This document shows, in pieces, positions 8,368-17,252 of a DNA stretch of 64,000 bases. The stretch is from Breznakibacter xylanolyticus. GTDB taxonomy: Bacteria; Bacteroidota; Bacteroidia; Bacteroidales; Marinilabiliaceae. The first letter of the stretch is position 1, and each line of letters begins with the position of its first letter. The position numbers were made by a program, and so were the translations under genes. Location of the stretch: NCBI RefSeq assembly GCF_003254275.1, contig NZ_QKZK01000006.1:1-64000 (forward strand), in the 5' to 3' direction. Below the pieces are notes generated by a model. It worked only from the letters and a program-made list of their open reading frames with translations. It was not told the origin of the DNA and did not search any database.

Positions 8368-8382
8368 TTAGAACTAATCTAA
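8368..8382 (+). promoter_or_regulatory. Palindromic candidate operator upstream of suf
   Basis: TTAGA-ACTAA-TCTAA is a perfect 5-5-5 inverted repeat. It ends 10 bp before a TAGTTTTG box (8393-8400) that fits the Bacteroidota -7 consensus TAnnTTTG. A repressor bound here would block the promoter. The TTAG...CTAA halves recall DtxR-family metal-dependent repressor sites, which would suit an iron-sulfur operon; this is inference. The leader from the box to the sufB ATG is about 190 nt and contains a degenerate repeat-B fragment at 8492-8535. Confidence 0.45.
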
Positions 8383-8588
8383 ACTTTTTGAGTAGTTTTG
8401 CGGTTATATTATTCAAGAAGCTCGACTGAGTAAGCGCTAAAAAAATCTCTCATCATAACCTGATGAAGCGCAAAGGAATAAGATTATAAAAAACGACTTC
8501 GCGTCTCTGTGCCTTTGTGTATATTTTTTTCAGCCTTTTCTTCCGACTTTGACGATTCATCCAATTGTGACATAATAAAGCATCACGT

Positions 8589-10037
8589 ATGGCTACAGAT
8601 CAAAATACGATTCTGGACGAGGTGACAGGGGGGGAATATAAATACGGGTTCGTGACCGACATCGAAACCGAATACATTCCGAAGGGATTAAATGAAGATG
8701 TGGTGCGTTTGATTTCTCAAAAAAAAGGGGAACCCGATTTCATGCTCGAGTTCCGTCTCGAAGCTTTCCGCCATTGGCAAACCTTGACGCTGCCCGAATG
8801 GGCGCACCTCAACATCCCAAACATCGACCTTCAGGAGATTATTTTTTATGCGGCTCCCCGCACGAAACCCAAATACAACAGCATCGACGAAGTCGATCCT
8901 GAACTGATTGACACGTTCAACAAGCTGGGCATTCCTCTCAATGAACAACTGGCTCTGGCTGGCGTGGCCGTGGATGCCGTCATGGACAGCGTGAGTGTTA
9001 AAACAACTTTTAAAGAAACCCTAGCCGACAAAGGCATCATCTTTTGCAGCATCAGCGAGGCCATACGCGAGTATCCCGATCTCATCAAAAAATACCTCGG
9101 CTCGGTGGTTCCCTATCAGGACAACTACTACGCCGCTCTAAACTCGGCTGTGTTTAGCGACGGATCTTTCGTTTACATCCCCAAAGGGGTTCGTTGCCCT
9201 TTGGAGTTGAGCACCTATTTCCGCATCAACGCCAGCAACACCGGGCAGTTTGAACGAACCCTCATCGTGGCCGACGACGACAGCTACGTCAGCTATCTCG
9301 AAGGTTGTACCGCGCCTATGCGCGACGAAAACCAGCTCCACGCTGCCGTGGTCGAAATCATGGTCATGGAACGCGCAGAAGTCAAATATTCAACCGTTCA
9401 AAACTGGTATCCCGGCGACAAGGATGGCAAAGGTGGGATCTTCAACTTTGTAACCAAACGCGCCATCTGCAAAGGCGATTACGCAAAAGTATCCTGGACT
9501 CAGGTTGAAACTGGATCGGCTATTACTTGGAAATATCCAAGCTGCGTGCTCATGGGCAACCATAGCGTGGGCGAGTTTTACTCCGTGGCGGTCACCAACA
9601 ACCACCAGCAGGCCGACACTGGCAGCAAAATGATTCACTTGGGCAAGAACACCCGCAGCCTCATCGTCTCGAAAGGTGTCTCTGCCGGCAAAAGCAATAA
9701 CAGCTACCGAGGACTGGTCAAAGTCTCGAAAAAAGCTGATAACGCCCGCAATTTCTCCCAATGCGACTCGCTGCTCTTGGGCAACCAATGCGGCGCTCAC
9801 ACTTTCCCTTACCTGGAAATCAACAACAGCTCCGCCAAAGTGGAACACGAAGCAACCACCAGTAAAATCGGCGAAGACCAGATATTTTACTGCAACCAGC
9901 GCGGTCTCTCTACCGAAGATGCCGTCGCGCTTATCGTCAACGGTTATGTGAAAGAGGTCATCAATCAACTGCCGATGGAATTTGCCGTGGAGGCTCAAAA
10001 ACTCCTGCAAATCAGCCTCGAAGGCAGCGTGGGGTAA
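8589..10037 (+). CDS. sufB: Fe-S cluster assembly scaffold SufB
   Basis: A 482-residue scaffold protein of the SufBCD complex, where new Fe-S clusters are built. Family features include [27 protein letters not shown]-type beta-helix strands (about 200-225) and [17 protein letters not shown]. The C-terminal half carries CGAHTFPYL and [21 protein letters not shown] with the conserved residues of the SufB core. The length is normal. It opens the cluster, 63 bp ahead of sufC. The whole set is on the plus strand and cytoplasmic. Confidence 0.95.
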   Translation: MATDQNTILDEVTGGEYKYGFVTDIETEYIPKGLNEDVVRLISQKKGEPDFMLEFRLEAFRHWQTLTLPEWAHLNIPNIDLQEIIFYAAPRTKPKYNSIDEVDPELIDTFNKLGIPLNEQLALAGVAVDAVMDSVSVKTTFKETLADKGIIFCSISEAIREYPDLIKKYLGSVVPYQDNYYAALNSAVFSDGSFVYIPKGVRCPLELSTYFRINASNTGQFERTLIVADDDSYVSYLEGCTAPMRDENQLHAAVVEIMVMERAEVKYSTVQNWYPGDKDGKGGIFNFVTKRAICKGDYAKVSWTQVETGSAITWKYPSCVLMGNHSVGEFYSVAVTNNHQQADTGSKMIHLGKNTRSLIVSKGVSAGKSNNSYRGLVKVSKKADNARNFSQCDSLLLGNQCGAHTFPYLEINNSSAKVEHEATTSKIGEDQIFYCNQRGLSTEDAVALIVNGYVKEVINQLPMEFAVEAQKLLQISLEGSVG

Positions 10038-10100
10038 CCCTCTCAGCTCCTGTTCTTCAAAAAAAACATACATTCCACGTTCGCTAAAAAAAAATGCACC

Positions 10101-10853
10101 ATGCTTAAAATACGAAACTTACACGCTAAAATCGACGACAAGGAAATCCTGCGCGGAATCAACCTGGATATTAAACCCGGCGAAGTACATGCCATCATGG
10201 GACCAAACGGATCGGGCAAAAGCACCCTTTCGGCTGTCCTGGCTGGCAACGAAGCCTTTGAAGTCACTGAAGGTGAAGTCACATTTAACGGCAAAAACCT
10301 CCTCGACATGGCGCCGGAAGACCGTAGCCGCGAAGGCCTGTTCCTCAGCTTTCAGTACCCCGTTGAGATCCCTGGCGTTAGCATGGTCAACTTTATGCGC
10401 ACGGCCCTCAACGAACATCGTAAATACCGCGGCGAAGCGCCCATGTCGGCCAGCGACTTCCTCAAACTCATGCGCGACAAGAAAAACCTGGTCGAGATTG
10501 ACTCAAACCTTACCAATCGGGCCGTCAACGAAGGTTTCTCCGGTGGTGAGAAAAAGAAAAACGAAATTTTCCAAATGGCCATGCTGCAACCCAAACTGGC
10601 CATCCTCGATGAAACTGATTCCGGCCTCGACATCGACGCCCTGCGCATCGTGGCCAATGGCGTCACCAAACTCAAGTCGCCCGAAAATGCCACCATCGTC
10701 ATCACTCACTACCAGCGTCTGCTCGATTACATCGTGCCCGACCACGTGCACGTACTTTACAAAGGTCGCATCGTCAAGTCGGCCGGTAAGGAACTTGCCC
10801 TCGAACTGGAAGAAAAAGGATACGACTGGATTAAAAAGGAATTCGAAGACTAA
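10101..10853 (+). CDS. sufC: SUF system ATPase SufC
   Basis: A 250-residue ABC-type ATPase that drives conformational change in SufB-SufD. Walker A is GPNGSGKST (residues 34-42). The signature motif SGGEKKKNE and Walker B LAILDETDSGLDIDAL follow in order. The LSFQYPVEIPGVS insertion in the Q-loop region is specific to SufC. There is no membrane domain, as expected. It starts 63 bp after sufB and ends 33 bp before sufD, so the three are co-transcribed. Confidence 0.95.
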   Translation: MLKIRNLHAKIDDKEILRGINLDIKPGEVHAIMGPNGSGKSTLSAVLAGNEAFEVTEGEVTFNGKNLLDMAPEDRSREGLFLSFQYPVEIPGVSMVNFMRTALNEHRKYRGEAPMSASDFLKLMRDKKNLVEIDSNLTNRAVNEGFSGGEKKKNEIFQMAMLQPKLAILDETDSGLDIDALRIVANGVTKLKSPENATIVITHYQRLLDYIVPDHVHVLYKGRIVKSAGKELALELEEKGYDWIKKEFED

Positions 10854-10886
10854 AACCGGGGATAAACCCGATAATGCTCTGCCATC

Positions 10887-12275
10887 ATGAACGTAACCGA
10901 AATACTCTCCGGCCTGACCGAAGCGTTGGTGAATACTTATCAACAACATGCGGCAACGCTGGCCGAAAACCACGCTGCTGTGGTGAACCGCCTGCGTGAA
11001 TCTGCACTGCCCGCTTTCGTCAAAATGGGCATCCCTAACAACAAGGTTGAAAATTACAAATACACCAACCTACAACCGCTGTTTGCCGGAAACTTCGAGT
11101 TCTTCCCGCATGCCGATACCGACATGCACATCACCACCGAAGCATTCAGATGCGACGTGCCAGACTTGCAATCGCATCTCATCTTCCTGGTCAACGGCGC
11201 TTTTGCAGGGGTCAGCAACAAGAACAACTTACCCAAAGGAGTTGAAATCAGCTCCTTTAAAGAATTTGCAACGCATCGCGCGCAAATCGTCGAACAATAT
11301 TATGGCCAGGCAGCTCCATTGCATCACGACGGCATTGTTGCGCTGAACACCCTGCTCGCATCCGATGGATATGCCATTTATATCCCCAAAGGGGTTGTCA
11401 TTGAGGAACCTCTGCAAATCGTTAACATTCTCACCGGCGACACCGATCGCCTGGTGATACAACGAAACCTCATTGTCGTTGAAGAGGATGCTCAGGTGCG
11501 CATCATGGTATGCGACCACACACTTAGTGCCAGCCGTTTCGTCGCCAACACTGTCACCGAGGTTTTTGTGGATCAACGTGCCATCTTCGACCTCTACAAC
11601 TTACAAAACCAGCACAACCTCACCACGCAAATTGCCGGAACTTACATCCGTCAAAAAGCCAACTCTAACGTGATGAGCAACAACATCACCCTGCACACGG
11701 GGGTGGCGCGAAATAACATTCATGTGCACATGGACGACGAACATTGCGAAAGTCACGTTTACGGACTTTACCTCAACGATAAAAGTCAACACGTCGACAA
11801 CTACGTATTCATGGATCATGCAAAGCCCAATTGCTTTAGCAGCGAGCTATTCAAGGGCGTCATCGACGACTATGCGTCGGCCGCTTTCACCGGCAGAATA
11901 CTCGTGCAGCGCGATGCACAAAAAACGAATGCCTACCAGTCGTGCAACAACCTGCTGCTGACATCCGACGCCAAAGTAAACACCAAACCCCAGCTCGAGA
12001 TTTACGCCGATGACGTAAAATGCTCTCATGGGGCCACTGTCGGACAAATTGACGAAAATGCCATGTTCTACCTACGCTCTCGTGGACTGAGCCCCGAGGA
12101 AGCCCGCATTTTACTCATGTATGCCTTTGCCTACGAAGTGGTCGAAAAAATTCGGGTCGAACCCCTCAAAGAACAAATCCGTACGCTGGTCGAAAAACGG
12201 TTCCGTGGCGAACTCGACAAATGCGATGCCTGCGTTCTCTGCGACAGCAAAGCGCGTACCGCCGGATGCATGTGA
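10887..12275 (+). CDS. sufD: Fe-S cluster assembly protein SufD
   Basis: A 462-residue partner of SufB. The N-terminal helical domain (NKVENYKYTNLQPLF near 50-65) precedes the beta-helix. The C-terminal block CSHGATVGQIDENAMFYLRSRGL is diagnostic. The protein ends with a cysteine-rich tail, CDACVLCDSKARTAGCM, containing C-x2-C-x2-C and one more cysteine; I cannot say whether it binds a metal. It completes the sufBCD unit; 350 bp then separate it from sufS. Confidence 0.93.
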   Translation: MNVTEILSGLTEALVNTYQQHAATLAENHAAVVNRLRESALPAFVKMGIPNNKVENYKYTNLQPLFAGNFEFFPHADTDMHITTEAFRCDVPDLQSHLIFLVNGAFAGVSNKNNLPKGVEISSFKEFATHRAQIVEQYYGQAAPLHHDGIVALNTLLASDGYAIYIPKGVVIEEPLQIVNILTGDTDRLVIQRNLIVVEEDAQVRIMVCDHTLSASRFVANTVTEVFVDQRAIFDLYNLQNQHNLTTQIAGTYIRQKANSNVMSNNITLHTGVARNNIHVHMDDEHCESHVYGLYLNDKSQHVDNYVFMDHAKPNCFSSELFKGVIDDYASAAFTGRILVQRDAQKTNAYQSCNNLLLTSDAKVNTKPQLEIYADDVKCSHGATVGQIDENAMFYLRSRGLSPEEARILLMYAFAYEVVEKIRVEPLKEQIRTLVEKRFRGELDKCDACVLCDSKARTAGCM

Positions 12276-12625
12276 CACGTCAAAATAAAAGTCTTCGCTC
12301 AATCGCGCCTCATTCCGTGAGCCTAACGCACTTGTGATTTTTACTATCTTTGAATCAAAGACCCAATTGGTTATCACGAATCAAGATCTTTACACAAACC
12401 ATAACTATTATAAATTCAACATCATTAAATGAAACCCTGAAAGGGCAATAAGCATTAGCGTCGGCTTCGCACTACAATGAATACACATTCAATCATAGAG
12501 CCCTGAATTGAAAATCGACGAAGTCAAAGGGCGTAAGCTTACGCCCCTTCAGGATGTCGATTAGCGCATCAGCGTTCATTTCATACTCAACCCTGCACGG
12601 TTCGCCAACTAGTATTTAAAACATC
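12276..12625. other. Intergenic region between sufD and sufS with hairpins
   Basis: 350 bp without a gene. A TATCTTTG box at 12345-12352 fits the -7 promoter consensus and may start a separate sufSE transcript. At 12529-12546 lies the perfect 18-bp palindrome gggcgtaagcttacgccc, nested between aatcgac (12513) and gtcgatt (12557), giving an extended stem-loop. Earlier 'ccctgaaagggc' (12434-12445) is another small hairpin. These resemble REP-like intergenic elements. Confidence 0.55.
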
Positions 12626-13843
12626 ATGATCAACTTTGACAACATACGGGCTGAATTCCCCATTTTGAGCCGACAGATATACAACAAACCTTTAGTATAC
12701 CTCGACAATGCGGCCACCACCCAAAAACCCCGGTGTGTCATTGATGCAGAAGCGTTGGTATATCAAACCATCAACAGCAACATTCATCGAGGCGTTCACC
12801 ACCTCAGCAATCTTTGCACAGAGGCTTATGAAAACGCTCGAAAAACAATCGCCCGGTTCATCCATGCACCTCACGACCATGAGGTGCTGCTCACGCGTGG
12901 AACCACCGAAAGCATCAACCTGGTGGCCTATTCATTCGCTCACTCGTTCATGCAAGCGGGCGACGAGGTGATTGTGTCGCAACTCGAACACCATTCCAAC
13001 ATTGTCCCATGGCAATTGATGGAACAAACAAGAGGCATTGTCCTCAAAGTCATCCCCATCACCAATGAGGGCGAACTGGATTTATCGCTGCTCCCGGCTC
13101 TCATCACCCCCAAAACCAAACTCATCTCGGTGGCTCATGTCTCTAATGCTCTGGGAACCATCAACCCGGTGAAAGACATCATACACCTGGCACACGCTCG
13201 CAACATCGCGGTGATGATCGATGGGGCACAGGCCATTCAGCACATCACCGTCGACGTGCAGGATCTCGACTGCGACTTCTATGCCTTTTCCGGTCACAAA
13301 CTATATGGCCCAACCGGCATTGGCGTATTATACGGCAAAGAGAAATATCTTAACCAAATGATCCCATATCAGGGTGGCGGTGAGATGATTCAAAACGTGA
13401 GTTTTACAAAAACTACCTTTAACGAACTCCCCTATAAATTCGAGGCCGGCACACCCAACTATGCCGGCGCCATTGCTTTGGCTGCGGCCATCGATTTCAT
13501 CGAAAACATTGGCATGAAAAATCTCGAAGAAAAGGAGCACCAACTACTGGATTATGCCCACCAACAATTAGCGCTAATCCCCGGGCTCAGATTTATTGGC
13601 ACAGCCAAAAATAAATCGGGCGTCGTTTCGTTTTTGGTCGATAACATTCACCCATACGACATGGGCATGATGCTCGACAAAATGGGCATTGCCGTTCGTA
13701 CCGGTCACCACTGCGCACAACCCGTGATGGATCGCTTGGGAATCCCCGGCACCGTCAGAGCTTCATTCGCATTTTACAACACCAACAATGAAATCGACCT
13801 GCTCAAAGCTGGAATCCTTAAAGTCAAACAACTATTTGCCTGA
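12626..13843 (+). CDS. sufS: Cysteine desulfurase SufS
   Basis: A 405-residue PLP enzyme that removes sulfur from cysteine to give a persulfide for cluster assembly. The PLP-binding lysine is K225 in FSGHKLYGPTG. The catalytic cysteine is C363 in RTGHHCAQPVMDRLG, in the short rigid loop typical of type II (SufS) rather than IscS enzymes. The N-terminal LDNAATTQKP motif is also present. SufE, its sulfur acceptor, follows 35 bp later. Confidence 0.95.
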   Translation: MINFDNIRAEFPILSRQIYNKPLVYLDNAATTQKPRCVIDAEALVYQTINSNIHRGVHHLSNLCTEAYENARKTIARFIHAPHDHEVLLTRGTTESINLVAYSFAHSFMQAGDEVIVSQLEHHSNIVPWQLMEQTRGIVLKVIPITNEGELDLSLLPALITPKTKLISVAHVSNALGTINPVKDIIHLAHARNIAVMIDGAQAIQHITVDVQDLDCDFYAFSGHKLYGPTGIGVLYGKEKYLNQMIPYQGGGEMIQNVSFTKTTFNELPYKFEAGTPNYAGAIALAAAIDFIENIGMKNLEEKEHQLLDYAHQQLALIPGLRFIGTAKNKSGVVSFLVDNIHPYDMGMMLDKMGIAVRTGHHCAQPVMDRLGIPGTVRASFAFYNTNNEIDLLKAGILKVKQLFA

Positions 13844-13878
13844 AAATTTAAAATATCAAATCTCATAACTTTCAACCA

Positions 13879-14307
13879 ATGGATATCCGCCGGATACAAG
13901 ATGATGTGGTCGAAGAATTTGCGGCTTTCGACGACTGGATGGACAAGTACTCATATCTCATCGAACTGGGAAACGCGCTCGACAACTTTGACGAACAACA
14001 CCGCACCGAACAACACCTCATTGAAGGATGTCAGAGCCGCGTATGGCTGCACGCGCAATTGACCGATGGGAAGGTCGTTTATACCGGCGACAGCGATGCT
14101 ATCATCGTCAAAGGAATCGTAGCCTTGCTCATTCGCGTGCTAACAAACCAAGCGCCTCAAGACATCCTCGATTGCGACCTATATTTCATCGATGCCATTG
14201 GCTTAAAGGAACATCTCTCACCCACCCGCTCAAACGGATTGGTGGCCATGGTCAAGCAGATGAAACTATATGCGCTGGCTTTTAAAACCCAACTATCGGG
14301 CAAATAA
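13879..14307 (+). CDS. sufE: Sulfur acceptor SufE
   Basis: A 142-residue protein that takes the persulfide from SufS and passes it to SufB. The acceptor cysteine is C51 in LIEGCQSRVWLHAQL, the family motif. The opening DDVVEEFAAFDDWMDKYSYLIELG and ending SNGLVAMVKQMK are typical. It is 35 bp after sufS and clearly in the same transcript. A partial repeat B (14481-14537) lies in the 265-bp gap before the next gene. Confidence 0.93.
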   Translation: MDIRRIQDDVVEEFAAFDDWMDKYSYLIELGNALDNFDEQHRTEQHLIEGCQSRVWLHAQLTDGKVVYTGDSDAIIVKGIVALLIRVLTNQAPQDILDCDLYFIDAIGLKEHLSPTRSNGLVAMVKQMKLYALAFKTQLSGK

Positions 14308-14480
14308 GACGCTATTTCGAAAACGAACCTTATTGACGTCACAATGAAGGACACAATCATTGGACAAAGTGCAAAAGTGCTAGAGTACATCAGAACCGTC
14401 TTTCAATGATAATCCGAAAACTGTCGTTCGTAAAAACCGTTGTGTATTTTTAACTCCCATGAATAATCTACATTGCTCGA

Positions 14481-14537
14481 AACCGCAAGGCATTACAAAT
14501 TAACTCTGTCCCTTCGCGTCTCTGCGTTTAATATTTA
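14481..14537. repeat. Dispersed repeat B, degenerate copy
   Basis: aaccgcaaggcattacaaattaactc... followed by ccttcgcgtctctgcgttta matches the repeat-B order with substitutions. It sits 36 bp before the SufT-type gene. Confidence 0.55.
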
Positions 14538-14572
14538 CTAAAATACACTTCGTTCAATAAAAATTTGCCGCC

Positions 14573-14890
14573 ATGAGCACCGAATATCTACAAATGGAAC
14601 AACAAATCGTTGATGCATTAAAAACCATCTACGATCCCGAAATCCCGGTCAACATCTACGACCTGGGGCTGATATACGAAATCCACGTCGAAGACAATGG
14701 CAACGTGCGCGTGGTGATGACACTCACCTCACCCAACTGCCCTGTCGCCGAGTCTCTCCCCGAAGAGGTCTACGACAAAGTGTTGGCCGTTCCGGGCGTC
14801 AAAGGTTGCGAACTCAACCTCACCTTCGACCCGCCATGGACAAAAGACATGCTCTCTGACGAGGCGCTGCTTGAACTTGGGTTGCTTTAA
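14573..14890 (+). CDS. SufT-type DUF59 / MIP18 family protein
   Basis: A 105-residue protein of the DUF59 family. It has the conserved DPEIPVNIYDLGLIY, TSPNCPVAESLPEEV and FDPPWTKDMLS motifs. Stand-alone members encoded in suf clusters (often called SufT) support Fe-S protein maturation, probably in transfer to client enzymes. PaaD of phenylacetate degradation is related, but the context favours the SUF role. It lies 265 bp downstream of sufE and may have its own promoter. Confidence 0.85.
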   Translation: MSTEYLQMEQQIVDALKTIYDPEIPVNIYDLGLIYEIHVEDNGNVRVVMTLTSPNCPVAESLPEEVYDKVLAVPGVKGCELNLTFDPPWTKDMLSDEALLELGLL

Positions 14891-15009
14891 TACAAACGAT
14901 TGACGTTCGGTCTAAAACATCCCATTTCTGAAACGTTCCTGCGAATTCAATTTAGCAGATTAAATTTCACAGACGTATTTTAACTTCTCTATAACTACTA
15001 TATAACTCG

Positions 15010-15092
15010 TTGAGTTATCTGCTTTGTTATTTTAACGCAAGGCGTAACAATATAACTCAGCGCCTTCGCGCCTTTGCATTTATTTTGACTCT
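15010..15092. repeat. Dispersed repeat B, full copy
   Basis: Runs from tgagttatctgctttg through acgcaaggcgtaacaa and cagcgccttcgcgccttt to tattttgactct. It is the first of two repeats in the 417-bp gap 14891-15307, which has no gene. Confidence 0.75.
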
Positions 15093-15116
15093 ATTGCTGA
15101 ATTGAACTGTTTTTTT

Positions 15117-15207
15117 TCTCCTCACCGGTTCTCATCCTTTCTCACTGTAACTCAGCGTCAGTTCTTAGTTAATTACGCGAAGGAAGATGAATTAACGCTG
15201 AATCACC
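15117..15207. repeat. Dispersed repeat A, copy 1
   Basis: tctcctcaccggttctcatc, then ctcactgtaactcagcgtca and gttcttagttaattacgc. Three more copies of the same order lie together at 26727-26987. It directly follows a repeat B copy here; a repeat B also follows the A copies near 27.2 kb, so the two families tend to be adjacent. Confidence 0.75.
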
Positions 15208-15307
15208 TGCGTTTTATCTTATGTTATACTCATTAAAAACTCTACACACCTAGACTCATCAATACTGTTGCTTTGGAATGCTGGAAATTCGTCCAATTTG
15301 TGAATAA

Positions 15308-16258
15308 ATGACTTCAACGCCCAACCTCACCGATGCCATCCACCGGCAACAAATCCGCGCCAAGGCACTCGATTTGGGCTTTGACGACATTGGCTTTGCC
15401 ACGGCTCAACGCCTTAACGACGATGAGCCCCGATTGCAGAAATGGCTCCTCAACGGCGCAAATGCCGAAATGGCCTACATGGCCAACCATTTTGAAAAAC
15501 GTGTCGACCCGCGACTTTTGGTCGATGGGGCTTGCACCATTGTTTCTCTGCTCTCAAGCTACAAGCCTGCCGTTGAATCAAATAATCCCGACAACTTTAA
15601 AATTGCGCGTTATGCCTGGGGACACGACTATCACGAGGTCATTCGCGAAAAACTAAATGAGCTGTTCAACTACATCCGCGACCATCACTACCCCGACTTG
15701 CAGGGGCGTGCATTCGTCGACTCGGCTCCGGTACTCGAACGGGCTTGGGCAGCTCGTGCAGGGCTTGGTTGGATGGGCAAAAACACCTGTCTCATTCACC
15801 CCAAACTGGGTTCTTACGTCTTCATCAGCGAGCTCATCATCAACATGCCTTTAACCGGCAACTCTTCGTTGGTCAATAACCACTGCGGCAGTTGCTCGCG
15901 TTGCATCGATGCCTGCCCCACTCAGGCCATCACTCCCGGCTTCGTCGATGCGCGTAAATGCATCTCATATTGGACCATCGAACACAAAGGCGAAATAGAC
16001 CCTTCCATCACTCAAAACCTTAACAACTGGATTTTTGGTTGCGACATCTGCCAGGAGGTCTGCCCGTGGAACCGCAAAACACCTCCCTCCAAGGAACCAT
16101 CATTCTCCCCGCAACCGCAACTTTTACAGATGAATAAATCCGACTGGGAGGAATTATCGGAAGATTCATTCCGAATCATCTTTAAAAAATCAGCCGTAAA
16201 ACGAACCAAATATATTGGGCTGATGAGAAATATACGTGCAAATACCAATCAGAAATAA
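15308..16258 (+). CDS. queG: Epoxyqueuosine reductase QueG
   Basis: A 316-residue cobalamin- and Fe-S-dependent enzyme that performs the last step of queuosine tRNA modification. The N-terminal part (ALDLGFDDIGFATAQRL, FVDSAPVLERAWAARAGLGWMGKN) is the DUF1730/cobalamin domain. Two 4Fe-4S motifs follow: CGSCSRCIDACP and CDICQEVCPWN. It lacks the HEAT-like C-terminal extension of longer homologues, as is usual in Bacteroidota. Its last 10 bp overlap the end of the convergent PorP gene. Being next to the suf genes fits its need for two clusters. Confidence 0.93.
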   Translation: MTSTPNLTDAIHRQQIRAKALDLGFDDIGFATAQRLNDDEPRLQKWLLNGANAEMAYMANHFEKRVDPRLLVDGACTIVSLLSSYKPAVESNNPDNFKIARYAWGHDYHEVIREKLNELFNYIRDHHYPDLQGRAFVDSAPVLERAWAARAGLGWMGKNTCLIHPKLGSYVFISELIINMPLTGNSSLVNNHCGSCSRCIDACPTQAITPGFVDARKCISYWTIEHKGEIDPSITQNLNNWIFGCDICQEVCPWNRKTPPSKEPSFSPQPQLLQMNKSDWEELSEDSFRIIFKKSAVKRTKYIGLMRNIRANTNQK

Positions 16259-17235
16259 CGGATAGATCGCATCTCTTCCTCCTTATCTGCACTCTTGCGC
16301 TTAAAGTTACGATACTTGTTTTTCTTATAGAACTTGTAACAATCGTAACTCAATGTGATCTCATGAGCTCCCGAATTAAAATAGGACGTCCGGTTGGTGT
16401 AAAAATCGTACGAATAACAAATTCCCCAGTTGCGGTTCAACTGAAAATTCAGCATCCCGGCCAATGCCTGACCAAAACGGTAAGAGGCTCCAACCCACAG
16501 ATACTTGTTGTAATTCAAAATCACGTTTAAATCGATCACGTTCTCACCCGATGGCAACAATCGCACCAATGACGAGAAACGCATCGACTGGTGCTTATTC
16601 AATACATACGTGTATCCGCCATTGAGGTAAAAATGATGATCCGAAGCATACACACCACTATCTATACCACTGTACGAAAATCGACTCAGCAACAACTGGG
16701 GGCACGACAATGCCACATAATAATTGGGTGTAAACAAAACCGCACCCACGCCAAATGACGGCTTCACTCGATTGGTGATATTAAACCCAAAATATGGATC
16801 GGCCGCATCTCCAAGGTTCAATCCCGTGAGACCGATGTTATAAAGATGCACTCCTCCCGAGGCTCCCAACGACAAAAACATCTTGTTCGACATCCGTACC
16901 AAATACGAGTAGGTGCCGTGCACTTGACGCGACACAACTGGACCGGCCTCATCGCTCAACAAATATCCACCCAGTGACACCCGGCTTTTATTGATGGGCG
17001 AATGCGCACTCAGGTAATAACTCTTGGGGGCGCCTTCTACGCCAACCCACTGCTGACGTACGCCCAAATCTAAAGCCAACGAATTACGGTTACCCGTATA
17101 TGCAGCATTCATCGACAACGGCGAATTGACATATTGCGTAAACAGCGGATCCTGCTGAGCATATACAGGCATACTCAACAACAACAGCAGCGAAAACACC
17201 ACTACTGAAATCATCTTTTGAGTATATCCATTCAT
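16249..17235 (-). CDS. PorP/SprF family outer membrane protein 1
   Basis: About 329 residues. A signal peptide (KMISVVVFSLLLLLSMPVYAQ) is followed by QDPLFTQYVNSPLSMNAAYTG, the standard start of the PorP/SprF family. These outer-membrane barrels work with type IX secretion to attach or export specific surface proteins. Possible starts are Met at 17235, 17244 and 17256; the last overlaps the upstream stop as ATGA, suggesting translational coupling with the CHU_C protein just upstream. The C-terminus is basic (KKNKYRNFKRK). It forms a pair with that small surface protein. Confidence 0.88.
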   Translation of the reverse strand: MNGYTQKMISVVVFSLLLLLSMPVYAQQDPLFTQYVNSPLSMNAAYTGNRNSLALDLGVRQQWVGVEGAPKSYYLSAHSPINKSRVSLGGYLLSDEAGPVVSRQVHGTYSYLVRMSNKMFLSLGASGGVHLYNIGLTGLNLGDAADPYFGFNITNRVKPSFGVGAVLFTPNYYVALSCPQLLLSRFSYSGIDSGVYASDHHFYLNGGYTYVLNKHQSMRFSSLVRLLPSGENVIDLNVILNYNKYLWVGASYRFGQALAGMLNFQLNRNWGICYSYDFYTNRTSYFNSGAHEITLSYDCYKFYKKNKYRNFKRKSADKEEEMRSIRYF

Positions 17236-17252
17236 ATCTCTCATCCGCTCCC

